Position numbers and translations under genes: made by a program. The notes beneath the pieces were generated by a model that worked only from the letters and a program-made list of their open reading frames with translations, did no database searches and was not told the DNA's origin. This document shows positions 52,990 through 64,000 of a stretch of DNA of 64,000 bases, one piece after another. How positions within the stretch are numbered: the first letter of the stretch is position 1; the number at the start of each line of letters is the position of its first letter. This DNA comes from Piscinibacter sp. (GTDB lineage Bacteria > Pseudomonadota > Gammaproteobacteria > Burkholderiales > Burkholderiaceae_C), in contig JADJJI010000011.1 in assembly GCA_016706565.1 (NCBI GenBank), forward strand, positions 434,001-498,000. Direction: 5' to 3'.

Positions 52990-53335
52990 CGGCGGTACCC
53001 GCGTTCTCCGGCCCACGCTCGCGGGCGGCCTCCGCGGGCCGCCACCGTGGCCGCATCAACACCGGATGTGCCATGCCCTCGCCAGGGCGACCGCGAATGG
53101 GGCCTGCGCCCGCGGGCACCACCGCCGCCCTGCCGGCAACCGCGGTGGCCTGCCCTCACGAAGGCCTCGGTGGTTGTGGGGCAGGGGGTTCGGGTGTGCG
53201 ATCGCAGGCCCCATTCGCGGTTGCCCTGGCGATGGCAGGCCGAAGCTGGCGTTGACGAGGTCATGCGAGGCGAGTCTCGGTGGTCGCCCGCGAGCGAGGG
53301 CCGGAGAGCGCATACCCGGACCGCCTGCCCGCGCG
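52990..53335. repeat. ~330-bp imperfect palindrome (inverted duplication)
   Basis: Two arms read as reverse complements around a centre near 53156. The inner arms 53079-53108 and 53203-53232 match at 29 of 30 bases. The outer arms 53001-53034 and 53276-53311 match over most positions (CTCCGGCCC, CGCTCGCGGGCG), and the tip has GGCCT/AGGCC. Between them the similarity is patchy but collinear. It could form a large hairpin or be an inverted pair of a dispersed repeat. Confidence 0.75.
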
Positions 53336-53401
53336 CCGATCGAAGCGGTCGCCTTTGAATGTCGCTCAAGGGCCGCGAGCAGTCTGTCGCTCGCCGGTGT
53401 T

Positions 53402-53417
53402 TGGCATGGAAATCGCT
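53402..53417 (+). promoter_or_regulatory. candidate sigma-54 promoter of Sel1 copy 2 operon
   Basis: TGGCATGGAAATCGCT: TGGCA at -24, TCGCT at -12 (consensus TTGCT, one mismatch), GG and GC 10 bases apart. Predicted start near 53428, 30 bases before the GTG at 53458. Confidence 0.6.
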
Positions 53418-53457
53418 CCCTTCGGCCCCAGGGACATGGGGTCCTGGAGGTGCCGGC

Positions 53458-53976
53458 GTGGTCCAGGCGACGAGGTGGTGGTGGGCTGGAGTGCTGCAGT
53501 GCCTGGCGCTGGCGGTGGCCGTGGCCGCGCCCGAAGACGACCACCGCCGCGGCCTGCAGGCCTACAACACCGGCGATGTCGCCACGGCCATGTCGGTGCT
53601 GCGGGCGCCGGCCAATGCGGGCCACGCGCCATCGCAGTCGCTGCTCGCCTTCATCCTCGACCGCGGAGACTTCGTCGAAGAGGCCGCGCGCCTGTACGCG
53701 CTGGCCGCTGCCCAGGGCGACGCCGAGGCGCAAGCGGCTCTGGGCAACTTCTACCTGAGCGGCCGCGGCGTTGCCAAAGATGAGAAGCAGGCGTTGTCAT
53801 ATTTCTCGAAAGCGGCCGAGCAGGGCCATGTGCTGGCCATGCAGGTGCTGGCGCAGGCGCATCGCGAAGGTGGCTTCGGGCTGCCGCGCGACGCCGCGCA
53901 GGCGGCGCGCTGGGAGGCCCGCCTGGCCGAGATCCGCCCGCCGCGCGCCACGCCGGCGAACAAGGCGAAACCATGA
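53458..53976 (+). CDS. exported Sel1-repeat protein (copy 2)
   Basis: A 172-residue protein with a hydrophobic N-terminus (WWWAGVLQCLALAVAVAA) and Sel1-like repeats (DAEAQAALGNFYLSGRGVAKDEKQALSYFSKAAEQGH). The GTG start has GGAGG at 7-base spacing. The frame is open further upstream, but that part lies over the promoter. It leads an operon with a monoheme cytochrome and two propeller proteins (ATGA overlap to the next gene). Its role is probably as an adaptor. Confidence 0.8.
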   Translation: MVQATRWWWAGVLQCLALAVAVAAPEDDHRRGLQAYNTGDVATAMSVLRAPANAGHAPSQSLLAFILDRGDFVEEAARLYALAAAQGDAEAQAALGNFYLSGRGVAKDEKQALSYFSKAAEQGHVLAMQVLAQAHREGGFGLPRDAAQAARWEARLAEIRPPRATPANKAKP

Positions 53977-54275
53977 AGCGCGCAGCCGCTGTCGGCTTGT
54001 GGGCACTGGCCGCGCTGCTGCCAGCGGCGCGGGCTGCCGACACCTCGCATGGCGCGGATCTGTACCGCCAGCACTGCGCCGGATGCCATGGCGGTGACGG
54101 GCGTCCGGTGATGCCCGGAGCGCCGGACTTTTCGCGCCCGACCTCGCTGCTCAAGCCCGACCTGACGCTGCTCGGCGCCGTGCGCTCCGGCCGCGGTGCG
54201 ATGCCGGCCTACCAGGGCCTGCTGCGCGACCGCGACATCCTCGACATCGTCGCCCACCTGCGGACCTTCCGATGA
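53973..54275 (+). CDS. monoheme class I cytochrome c
   Basis: A 100-residue exported protein (signal peptide ending ARAA) with one heme, CAGCH, in the context LYRQHCAGCHGGDG. The Met-ligand region is GRGAMPAYQGLL and the final helix ILDIVAHLRTF. A small soluble electron carrier of the c-551/CcoP-domain type. Overlaps both neighbours by 4 bases (ATGA), so it is part of the Sel1-propeller operon. Confidence 0.9.
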   Translation: MKRAAAVGLWALAALLPAARAADTSHGADLYRQHCAGCHGGDGRPVMPGAPDFSRPTSLLKPDLTLLGAVRSGRGAMPAYQGLLRDRDILDIVAHLRTFR

Positions 54276-55330
54276 CACCTCGACTCTACCGACGCGCTCT
54301 GCTCGGCGCGGCCCTGGCCTTTGCCGCATCGCTGGCGGCCGCGCAAGGCGGCCCGCGCGTGAAGGACGTCTACGAGGTCGGCCCCACCGTCTACGTGCGC
54401 GCGCTGACCGTCGAGAAGGCGCGTGCCGCACTGTGGGTCGGCACCTCGGCCGGCGTGCACGAGGTCGACCTCGCCAGCGGCAAGCTGCGCAACACCTTCA
54501 CGCGAAAGGAAGGCCTGGCCAACGAATACGTGTTCGCCGTCGGGCTCGACCGCGACGGCTACAAGTGGTTCGGCACCAATGCCGGCGGTGTGTCGCGCTA
54601 CAAGGACGGCAAGTGGAAGACCTACTTCCCGATGCACGGCCTGGCCGACTACTGGATCTACTCCTTCGCACAGCAGAAGAACGGCGACTTCTGGATCGGC
54701 ACCTGGGCCGGCGTCAACAAGGTCGACGGCAAGACCGGCAAATTCAGCACCTACGTGAAGGAGCTGGTCAACGAGTGGGTCTACGGCATCAGCGTCGACG
54801 CGCAGGACCGCGTGTGGTTCGGCACCGAGGGCGGCGTGTCGATGTTCGACGGGCGCCGCTGGGTCAGCTGGACGCACAAGGACGGCCTGGGCGCCCCCAA
54901 CACCGACAACCTGCCCTTCAGCGCCAACACCGGGCTGGGCACGCGCACGAGGCACGACCTGTCGGTCAGCAGCGAGGGCCCGGCCACCTACAACCCGAAC
55001 TACGTGTTCTCCATCCTGTCGGCGAAGGACGGCTCGGTCTGGGCCGGCACCTGGGGCGGCGGGGCGGCGCGCTGGGATGGCAAGGCCTGGACCAACTTCA
55101 CGGCGAAGGACGGCCTGGCCGGCAACATCGTCTACAGCGTCGCGCAGGACGCCGACGGCGCGCTCTGGTTCGGCACCAACAACGGCGTGTCGCGCTACGA
55201 CGGCAAGGCCTTCGTCAACCTCGGCATGAAGGACGGCCTGCTCGAGCGCAACGTCTATGCGGTCGCCGTGGCGCCGGACGGCGACATCTGGGTCGGCACG
55301 CGCAAGGGCGTGGCCCGCATCGCCCGCTGA
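54272..55330 (+). CDS. exported Reg_prop beta-propeller protein (copy 1)
   Basis: A 352-residue exported protein made almost wholly of two-component-regulator-propeller repeats, each with W(I/V/F)GT and DG(D/S)xW elements (LWVGTSAGVHEVD, KWFGTNAGGVSRY, FWIGTWAGVNKVD, VWAGTWGGGAARWDG). The signal peptide ends SLAAAQ. Such propellers usually form the sensor part of hybrid histidine kinases; here no kinase part is attached. The hybrid kinase at 56615 lies just downstream but has PAS sensors. Likely binds a ligand or protein in the periplasm. Confidence 0.85.
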   Translation: MTPRLYRRALLGAALAFAASLAAAQGGPRVKDVYEVGPTVYVRALTVEKARAALWVGTSAGVHEVDLASGKLRNTFTRKEGLANEYVFAVGLDRDGYKWFGTNAGGVSRYKDGKWKTYFPMHGLADYWIYSFAQQKNGDFWIGTWAGVNKVDGKTGKFSTYVKELVNEWVYGISVDAQDRVWFGTEGGVSMFDGRRWVSWTHKDGLGAPNTDNLPFSANTGLGTRTRHDLSVSSEGPATYNPNYVFSILSAKDGSVWAGTWGGGAARWDGKAWTNFTAKDGLAGNIVYSVAQDADGALWFGTNNGVSRYDGKAFVNLGMKDGLLERNVYAVAVAPDGDIWVGTRKGVARIAR

Positions 55331-55353
55331 ACAGTCTCATGAAAGGAAGCGTG

Positions 55354-56601
55354 ATGGCCATTTCACTGCGGGCCGCCGGCATCGGCGCGATCGCCCTGGG
55401 CACGGCGATGGCCGGGGCCTACCAGCTCGGGCGCAGCAACGCTGGCAGCACCCGCGTGGCGGCCGCCGCCGCGCCCGCGGGCCTGGCCGTGGCGCCGGCC
55501 GCCCCGCCGGCCTCAGGCGCGCTGCCGGCCGGCCACCCCGCGCCCGCCGAGCCGCAGCGCGAAGGCAAGCTCGCGCCCGACCCGACGCAGAAGTTCACCC
55601 ACTTCCGTGTCGGCAACAAGAACGTCAAGCGCCTGTTCGTGGACGGCGACAACGTGTGGGTGGGCACCTCCGGCGGCGCGGTGCGCTACGACACGCGCAC
55701 TGACGAATACAAGCTGTTCGACACCAAGAGCGGCCTGCTGTCCAACGGCGTGTTCCATGTCGGTAAGGTCGGCGAGCGCATCGTCGTCGGCACCTATGGC
55801 GGCGGTCTGTCGCTGCTCGATGCGAAGACCGAGCAATGGGAAACGTACAACATCCCCGAGGGCCTGGGCGACGCCTTCGTCTACGACGTGCTGAAGGCGA
55901 AGAACGGCGACGTCTGGATCGCCACCTGGTCGGGCGTGAACCGCGTCAAGGGCGGCGACCTGAAGGACCGCTCCAAGTGGGAGCTGCACACGGTGGAGAG
56001 CACCAAGGGCGGCCTGCCCAACGACTGGGTCTACGGGCTGGCCGAGGGCAAGAACGGCGAGATCTGGCTCGGCACTGAAGGCGGCCTGGCGCACTTCAAG
56101 GAAGGCCGCTGGGAGAACTGGAACCACGCGCGCGGCCTGGGTGCCGACTACGAGAAGGTCAAGAACGACATCCAGTACAAGAACGACCCGTCGAAGGTCT
56201 CCGAGCACCACGCCAAGCAGAAGCAGGAGATGGGGCTGGACAAGATCGACGTGGCCTACAACCCGAACTACATCGTCTCGCTGGCGGTCGATGCGCAGGG
56301 CACCGTGTGGGCCGGCACCTGGGGCGGCGGTCTGTCGCGCTACGACGGCAAGGCCTGGACGCAGTACACCGTGGCCGAGGGTCTGCCGGGCAACCACGTC
56401 TTCATGCTGCACATCGACCCGAAGGGCGTGATGTGGGTCGGAACCAACAACGGCCTGGCGAAGATGCAGGACGGCAAGTTCAAGGTGCTCACCACGCAGG
56501 ACGGCCTGTTCGGCAACGCCGTGTTCTCGATGACCACCGCGCGCGACGGCACGCTGTGGGTCGGCAGCTTCGGCGGAGTGGCGCGCATCAAGCCTTCCTG
56601 A
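55354..56601 (+). CDS. exported Reg_prop beta-propeller protein (copy 2)
   Basis: A 415-residue protein with an N-terminal hydrophobic segment (AAGIGAIALGTAMAGAYQLG), an Ala/Pro-rich linker and a propeller like copy 1 (VWVGTSGGAVRYDTRTDEYKLF, VWAGTWGGGLSRYDGKAWTQY, MWVGTNNGLAKMQDGKFKV, LWVGSFGGVARIKPS). A Lys-rich helical insert (EKVKNDIQYKNDPSKVSEHH) breaks the repeats near residue 270. ATG 55354 with AAGGAA upstream is preferred over ATG 55339. The hydrophobic segment may anchor it to the inner membrane. Confidence 0.85.
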   Translation: MAISLRAAGIGAIALGTAMAGAYQLGRSNAGSTRVAAAAAPAGLAVAPAAPPASGALPAGHPAPAEPQREGKLAPDPTQKFTHFRVGNKNVKRLFVDGDNVWVGTSGGAVRYDTRTDEYKLFDTKSGLLSNGVFHVGKVGERIVVGTYGGGLSLLDAKTEQWETYNIPEGLGDAFVYDVLKAKNGDVWIATWSGVNRVKGGDLKDRSKWELHTVESTKGGLPNDWVYGLAEGKNGEIWLGTEGGLAHFKEGRWENWNHARGLGADYEKVKNDIQYKNDPSKVSEHHAKQKQEMGLDKIDVAYNPNYIVSLAVDAQGTVWAGTWGGGLSRYDGKAWTQYTVAEGLPGNHVFMLHIDPKGVMWVGTNNGLAKMQDGKFKVLTTQDGLFGNAVFSMTTARDGTLWVGSFGGVARIKPS

Positions 56602-56614
56602 GACGATAGGCGCG

Positions 56615-59380
<2,766 letters not shown>

Positions 59381-59395
59381 GCCGGGCGTGAACCG

Positions 59396-60445
59396 ATGGC
59401 CGCAGACCACACACCGCTGACCCGGCGCCAGGCGCTGGCCGCGCTGACAGGCGCGGTGCTGATGCCGCTCGCCGACCCGGCCGCGGGCTCGGTGCGGCAC
59501 GAGCGTCATTTCCTGTTCGGCTCGCCGGTGGACGTGATGCTGCGGCACGCACCGGAATCTCCCGGCGATGCGGCGCTGGCGTCGGTGATGCGCGGCCTGC
59601 AGCACATTCACGCACAGTGGAACGCCTGGAAGCCGGGCGAACTGGGCCGCATCAACCAGGCCTTCCGCGAGGGGCGCAGCGCGCGCGTCACGCCGGCGCT
59701 GCTGGCGACGATCCGCTCGGCGGCGCGGCTCGAGCGGGCCTCGGCCGGCCTGTTCAACCCCGGTATCGGCGGCGCGGTGCGGGCCTGGGGCTTCCACGAC
59801 GACGTGATGCGCGACGGCGCCCGGCCCGCGGCCGCCACGCTGGCCGCGTGGCGCGACGCGGCTCCCAGCCTGGCGCAGATCGAGATGCGCGGCGACAGGG
59901 TGGCCAGCCGCAATCCGCGCCTGCAGCTCGACTTCGGCGCCTATGCCAAGGGAGTGGCCATCGACCGTGCACTCGACGAATTCGCGGCGCGCGGCCAGGG
60001 CGACGCGCTCGTCAACCTCGGCGGCAACCTCGGCGCGATGGGCGCGACCGGCTGGCAGATCGGCATCCGCGATCCCTTCGGCGAGGGCCTGCTGGCGAGC
60101 CTGGCGACACAGGGCCGCGAGGCGGTCGTCACCTCGGGGAGCTACGAGCGTTTCCGCATGCTCGATGGCGAACGCTGTACGCACATCCTCGACCCGTCCA
60201 TTGCCGCGCCAGCCCAGGGGCTCGTCAGCGTGACGGTGCTGCACCGCTCGGCGGCGCTGGCCGACGCGGCGGCCACCGCGCTGCTGGTGGCCGGGCCGCT
60301 GCGCTGGCGCGAGGTGGCACAGCGCATGGGCGTGACGCAGGTGCTGGCGGTCGGGCCGGACGGCCGCGGCATCGCCAGCGGGGCACTGGCAGCGCGCCTG
60401 CAATTCGCCAGCCGCGACTGGCGCGGCCGCATCGCCACGGTCTGA
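59396..60445 (+). CDS. apbE: ApbE-family FAD:protein FMN transferase
   Basis: A 349-residue flavin transferase. The N-terminus has TRRQALAALTGAVLMPLA, a Tat-like signal, so it is probably exported. Family motifs: FGSPVDVML, GLFNPGIGGAVRAWGF, LQLDFGAYAKGVAIDRA, VNLGGNLGAMG, and the C-terminal THILDPS followed by SVTVL and ADAAATALLV. ApbE attaches FMN to threonine in target proteins of Nqr, Rnf, NosR and flavin-based extracellular-electron-transfer systems. No obvious FMN-acceptor domain gene is in the window. It follows the hybrid kinase by 15 bp. Confidence 0.9.
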   Translation: MAADHTPLTRRQALAALTGAVLMPLADPAAGSVRHERHFLFGSPVDVMLRHAPESPGDAALASVMRGLQHIHAQWNAWKPGELGRINQAFREGRSARVTPALLATIRSAARLERASAGLFNPGIGGAVRAWGFHDDVMRDGARPAAATLAAWRDAAPSLAQIEMRGDRVASRNPRLQLDFGAYAKGVAIDRALDEFAARGQGDALVNLGGNLGAMGATGWQIGIRDPFGEGLLASLATQGREAVVTSGSYERFRMLDGERCTHILDPSIAAPAQGLVSVTVLHRSAALADAAATALLVAGPLRWREVAQRMGVTQVLAVGPDGRGIASGALAARLQFASRDWRGRIATV

Positions 60446-60535
60446 AGCGCGCCGTGCAGTGAGTCACGCTGCCACGCGGCGTGCGGCTCATGTTCGGCGG
60501 CCGGCTGCCGAAGGCAAGGCGTCTGGAGACGCCCC

Positions 60536-60892
60536 ATGCCTCGATTCCCCCGTGCCGCCCTGGCCTGCCTGCTGGCACTGGCCTCCCCCTTGTGTGCTGC
60601 ACAAGCCCTGTGGGTGTGCGGCCTGAGCGACGACGCCGTGCGCCTGGTCTGCGTGGCCGATGCCGACCCGACCCTGCCGAGCGCTGTGCTGACCAGGCCG
60701 ACGGCGATGGTCGCCGGCACGAGCTTCCCGCTGGACACGCGCCGCCAGTACAGCGTCGACCTGTGGACGCCGCCCAGCGACATGGAGTTCGTCGCGCAAC
60801 TCGCGCGCGCCACCATCTGCTACCGCAGCCCCGGTTGCAGTGTGGTGATGGCGACGGAGCGACCTGTCACGCTGGCCACGCTGCGCCACTGA
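60536..60892 (+). CDS. small exported protein of unknown function
   Basis: A 118-residue protein with a signal peptide (ending LCAAQA) and four cysteines in the mature chain (WVCGLS, RLVCVAD, TICYRS, GCSVV) that could form two disulfides. The sequence is beta-rich. No known family is recognised. A TTCGGC/GCCGAA hairpin lies just upstream (60493-60512). The gene stands apart from its neighbours. Confidence 0.65.
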   Translation: MPRFPRAALACLLALASPLCAAQALWVCGLSDDAVRLVCVADADPTLPSAVLTRPTAMVAGTSFPLDTRRQYSVDLWTPPSDMEFVAQLARATICYRSPGCSVVMATERPVTLATLRH

Positions 60893-61088
60893 GTCTCCTC
60901 ACTCCTTCGCTGCGTAGTCACCGTGTGATCGACGAAGCGTGACGAATACGCAGTGTGCGCCTGGCGCACTTGTGCGTCGTCAATCAAGCTGCGAAGGTAC
61001 GCTCACAGACTCGCGAAAGCCTTGCAGGTTCACTCCTCCTCGGCGCGGTCGATAACAACGCAGTCCGGTCGGCCTACGGGGGAACACC

Positions 61089-62210
61089 TTGCCGCAACCC
61101 ACCATCCTCATCGTCGACGACAACCCCGAGAACCTGACGCTGCTCGGCGAGTTGCTGCGCGATCGCTACAAGGTCCGCGCTGCGAATTCGGGGCCGCGCG
61201 CGCTGCAGCTGGCGGGGCAGGCACCGCTGCCGGATCTCATCCTGCTGGACATCATGATGCCTGGCATGAGCGGCTTCGAAGTGCTCGAGCAATTGCGCCT
61301 CGACGATCAGACGCGGGACATCCCGGTGATCATCACCACGGCGATGAGCGGTACCGACGACGAACAGCATGGCCTCGTGCTGGGTGCCGTCGACTACCTG
61401 ACCAAGCCGCTCAAGCCGGCCATCGTGCTGGCGCGCGTGCATACGCACCTCGAGCTCAAGCGTGCACGCGACCGGCTGCAGCGCGACAACGCCTCGCTCG
61501 AGGCCGAGATCGCCCGGCGCATGCGCGAGAACCAGGTCATCCAGGACGTCACCATCCGCGCCCTGGCGCGTCTGGCCGAGACGCGCGACAACGAGACCGG
61601 CAACCACATCCTGCGCACGCAGGAGTACGTCGAGACGCTCGCGCGTCGCGCCTGCACCCACCCGCGGTTTGCGGCGGCGCTCGGCGAGCATGCCATCGCG
61701 CTGATCGCCAAGTCGGCGCCGCTGCACGACATCGGCAAGGTCGGCATTCCCGACCACGTTCTGCTCAAGCCGGGCAAGCTCACGCCCGACGAGTGGGAGG
61801 TGATGAAGACGCATGCGCGGCTGGGCGCCGAGGCCATCGCGCGCGCCGTCGAAGACACGCACCAGCCGGTGGAGTTTCTCGCCTATGCGCGGCAGATCGC
61901 GCTGCACCACCACGAACGATGGGACGGCAGCGGCTATCCGGAAGCCCTGGCCGGCGACGCCATTCCGCTGGCGGCTCGCCTGATGGCGCTGGCCGATGTG
62001 TTCGATGCGCTGATCTCGCGCCGCGTCTACAAGGCGCCGATGACGCCGGCCGAGGCGGTGGCGATCATGTCGGCGCAGCGCGGGCTGCACTTCGACCCGG
62101 ACCTGCTCGACATCTTCCTCGCCGGCATCGACGCGTTCTGCGCGATCGCGCGGCGCTACCCCGACGAGGCCGCGCCCGAGCTGCCAGTGGGGCAGCGACA
62201 GGCGGCCTGA
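61089..62210 (+). CDS. HD-GYP response regulator (RpfG-type c-di-GMP phosphodiesterase)
   Basis: A 373-residue protein with an N-terminal receiver domain (LIVDDNPEN, phospho-Asp in LILLDIMMPG, ITTAMS, LTKPLK) and a C-terminal HD-GYP domain. The metal-binding NHILR, HDIGKVGIPD, MKTHARLGAEAI and HHERWDGSGYP motifs are all present, so it is likely an active c-di-GMP phosphodiesterase. The start is TTG with GGGGG upstream. About 195 bp before it hold no gene; I see nothing certain there. Confidence 0.92.
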   Translation: MPQPTILIVDDNPENLTLLGELLRDRYKVRAANSGPRALQLAGQAPLPDLILLDIMMPGMSGFEVLEQLRLDDQTRDIPVIITTAMSGTDDEQHGLVLGAVDYLTKPLKPAIVLARVHTHLELKRARDRLQRDNASLEAEIARRMRENQVIQDVTIRALARLAETRDNETGNHILRTQEYVETLARRACTHPRFAAALGEHAIALIAKSAPLHDIGKVGIPDHVLLKPGKLTPDEWEVMKTHARLGAEAIARAVEDTHQPVEFLAYARQIALHHHERWDGSGYPEALAGDAIPLAARLMALADVFDALISRRVYKAPMTPAEAVAIMSAQRGLHFDPDLLDIFLAGIDAFCAIARRYPDEAAPELPVGQRQAA

Positions 62211-62223
62211 GGGTTCTGCGGGC

Positions 62224-64000
62224 ATGCGCGAACCGGATGCTCCCGGCACGCCGGCGACGCTGGCGACGCCGTCGCACAGGGGCGCGATGCGTGTTGCGCT
62301 GATCTACGCGCTGTTCGCCTCGCTGTGGATCTTCGGCTCCGACTGGCTGCTCGGCACGCTGGTGAGCGACCCGCAATGGCTGGTTCGCATCGGCGCTTTC
62401 AAGGGCTGGGCCTTCATCGGCGTGACGGCCGTGTTGCTGTATCTGCTCGTGGGCGGGATGGTGCCGTCGACTGCGGCCGAGGTGCGCGCGGCGCCTCAGC
62501 AGGCACCCGAAGCCGCGCAGCTGCAGCGCAGCCCCTTGGCGCTTGTGTCCCTGGCGATCGTGGTTCTCACCGGCGCCATGCTGTGGTACGACCACCAGGA
62601 TCGAGTCGGGCAGCAGTCCCGGCAGCTGCAGGCGACGGCCGACGTGCGTGCCAAGCAAGTCGGCGCCTGGATGCAGGACCGCCTGTCCCAGGCCCGCTTC
62701 GCGCGCAGCAGCGTCCTCTGGGCCAGCCTGTTCCGGCGATGGCAGGACAGTGGCGACCTCCAGGCGCGCGACCAGCTGATGGACCGGCTCATCGAACTGC
62801 GCAAGGCCTTTGGCAACAACAGCGTCATGGTGCTGGATTCGCGAGGCGAGCTGGCGCTCGGCGAGCCGGACCACGACACGACGATCTCGCCCGCGCTGCG
62901 TGCCGCGGCGCTGCGTGCCATGGCCAAGGGCGAGGCGAACCACACGGGCGACTTCACCACGGGGGTGGCGCCCGGCGCGCTGTGGTTCGACGTGATCGCA
63001 CCGCTGGCGGGTGGCGGGGCGGGCGCACAGGCCGCCGCGGTGCTGCGCATCGACCCGAAGGAGTTGCTGCAGTCGGCCCTGCAGGGCTTGCCATCTGCGC
63101 AGCAAAGTGCGGCCACGCTGTTGGTGAGGCGCGAGGGCGACCAGCTGCTCGGCGTCTTCGGCCGCAATGGCAAGCCGCTGTCGACCCCCGACCTACTGGC
63201 GGCGAAGTTCGTCAGCGGGCAGGTACCGTTCGGTGCCATCGCCACCGGCGTCGATTTCCGCGGCCAGGCCGTGCTCGGCACCGTGCAGCCGGTGCCCGGC
63301 TCCGACTGGTATCTGGTGGCCAGGATCGAGCGTGCCGAGCTGCGCGCCGCGTCGGTGAAGAACGCGATCTGGATCGTCGCCGCCGGCGCGCTGGCGCTGC
63401 TCGGTGCCTTCGTGATGGCCTTTCTCCAGCGAGAGCACCGTGCGCTGGAGCGCGCACGCTTCGAGCAGGACGAGCAGCGGCAGCGCCTGCAGTCGCTGGC
63501 CCTGATGCAGGCGATCTCCGAGGGTTCGAACGACGCCATCTTCGCCAAGGACCGCGAGGGCCGCTACCTGCTGTGCAACCGAGCCGCCAGCGGGATGATC
63601 GGCAAGCCGGTCGACCAGGTGCTCGGCCGCGATGACCGTGCGCTGTTCGATCCCGAGCAGGCCGCCGTGCTGATGGCCAACGACGCCCAGGTGATGGCGC
63701 AGGACCGGCTCAGCAGCTACGAGGAGGTGGTCGGCTCCGGCGCCAGCGAGATCACCGTGCTGGCCACCAAGGGGCCGCTGCACGATGCCGACGGTCGCGT
63801 GGTGGGCATGTTCGGCATCTCGCGCGACATCACCGAGCGCAAGCGTTCGGAGCTGGCACTGCGCGAGAGCGAGGCGACGGTGCGCACGCTGATCGGCTCG
63901 ATGGCCGACGGCATGTTCGTGGCGCAGGCCCATCGTTTCGTGTTCGCCAACGCAGCGCTGCCGCGCATGCTCGGCTACGCGGACGCCGAGTTCGTCGACC
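62224..64000 (+). CDS. membrane PAS sensor protein (3' end cut by window)
   Basis: At least 592 residues, open to the window end. Two spans at the N-terminus (VALIYALFASLWIFGSDWLL, AFIGVTAVLLYLLVGGM) precede a third (LALVSLAIVVLTGAMLWY) and a ~260-residue extracytoplasmic Cache-like domain (RAKQVGAWMQDRLSQARFARSS...GSDWYLVARIE). A fourth span follows (AIWIVAAGALALLGAFVMAF), then a PAS/PAC domain (FAKDREGRYLLCNRAASGMIG...FGISRDITERKR) and the start of a second PAS. The output domain is beyond the window; kinase or GGDEF/EAL are both possible. It lies 13 bp after the HD-GYP gene, probably in one operon. Confidence 0.85.
   Translation, partial: MREPDAPGTPATLATPSHRGAMRVALIYALFASLWIFGSDWLLGTLVSDPQWLVRIGAFKGWAFIGVTAVLLYLLVGGMVPSTAAEVRAAPQQAPEAAQLQRSPLALVSLAIVVLTGAMLWYDHQDRVGQQSRQLQATADVRAKQVGAWMQDRLSQARFARSSVLWASLFRRWQDSGDLQARDQLMDRLIELRKAFGNNSVMVLDSRGELALGEPDHDTTISPALRAAALRAMAKGEANHTGDFTTGVAPGALWFDVIAPLAGGGAGAQAAAVLRIDPKELLQSALQGLPSAQQSAATLLVRREGDQLLGVFGRNGKPLSTPDLLAAKFVSGQVPFGAIATGVDFRGQAVLGTVQPVPGSDWYLVARIERAELRAASVKNAIWIVAAGALALLGAFVMAFLQREHRALERARFEQDEQRQRLQSLALMQAISEGSNDAIFAKDREGRYLLCNRAASGMIGKPVDQVLGRDDRALFDPEQAAVLMANDAQVMAQDRLSSYEEVVGSGASEITVLATKGPLHDADGRVVGMFGISRDITERKRSELALRESEATVRTLIGSMADGMFVAQAHRFVFANAALPRMLGYADAEFVD

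Larger units (their letters stand above)
52913..53457. other. 545-bp gene-free spacer
   Basis: The only gap above 300 bases in the window. It is filled mostly by a large imperfect palindrome (about 52990-53335), followed by a sigma-54 promoter match at 53402-53417. Open frames on both strands here look like GC-rich noise and share no family features. Confidence 0.7.

Overview
The window is a high-GC chromosomal segment with compact operons and GTG/TTG starts. Gene content (Bug-type solute receptor, tandem glycine riboswitch, NnrS/NsrR nitric-oxide genes, Suv3-like helicase with a RIO1 kinase, DbpA) fits a betaproteobacterium of the order Burkholderiales, probably near Rubrivivax/Leptothrix/Methylibium-type bacteria. 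This assignment is inferred from gene families, not from a marker gene. I saw no tRNA, rRNA, CRISPR array, prophage or insertion sequence.

Left part (1-22.4 kb) is ordinary chromosome. It holds the 3' end of a Bug-family receptor gene with an M20 amidohydrolase, a tandem glycine riboswitch ahead of a DadA-type oxidase, a degenerate GGDEF-EAL protein and a DUF1615 lipoprotein. Then come two tandem lipase-like exported proteins, an EEP-fold phosphoesterase, dbpA, and a BTAD/TPR regulator divergent from a methyltransferase. A Suv3-like helicase, a RIO1 kinase and a zinc peptidase form one tight operon. A nitric-oxide-response cluster (SirB2-like, nnrS, nsrR, DUF2249 protein, divergent DUF59 protein and a membrane protein) carries an FNR-type box and an NsrR-like operator in its divergent spacer.

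The centre (24.4-56.6 kb) is a large, apparently coherent locus for multiheme cytochromes. Eleven c-type cytochrome genes carry 40 CXXCH motifs in total. Three share a TRHNL...CxxCHTPHG head, have 5, 4 and 11 hemes, and each lies downstream of an NHL-propeller lipoprotein gene. Others are c5-like, di- and triheme lipoprotein-type, and c7-like triheme proteins. With them are a PpiC isomerase, a large outer-membrane beta-barrel, two paralogous heme-free helical proteins, two more propellers and two Sel1 proteins. Cytochrome assembly genes are also present: a CcmF-CcmH fusion, a ResB/CcsA pair, a NrfG-like TPR protein and CcmI. The content resembles porin-cytochrome or cytochrome-nanowire systems for extracellular electron transfer, but I do not recognise this arrangement.

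The locus encodes its own regulators: a histidine kinase with a collapsed ATP-binding domain and an NtrC-type sigma-54 activator. I find six sigma-54 (-24/-12) promoter matches in front of cytochrome or Sel1 genes, and paired TTCCCG-N4-CGGGAA palindromes about 20-22 bp apart upstream of the 5-heme, 4-heme and ccmI genes. These are good candidates for the activator's binding sites. A ~330-bp imperfect palindrome fills the only long gene-free stretch (52.9-53.46 kb).

The right end (56.6-64 kb) is signalling: a hybrid histidine kinase, an ApbE flavin transferase, a small exported protein, an HD-GYP response regulator and a PAS sensor protein cut by the window end.
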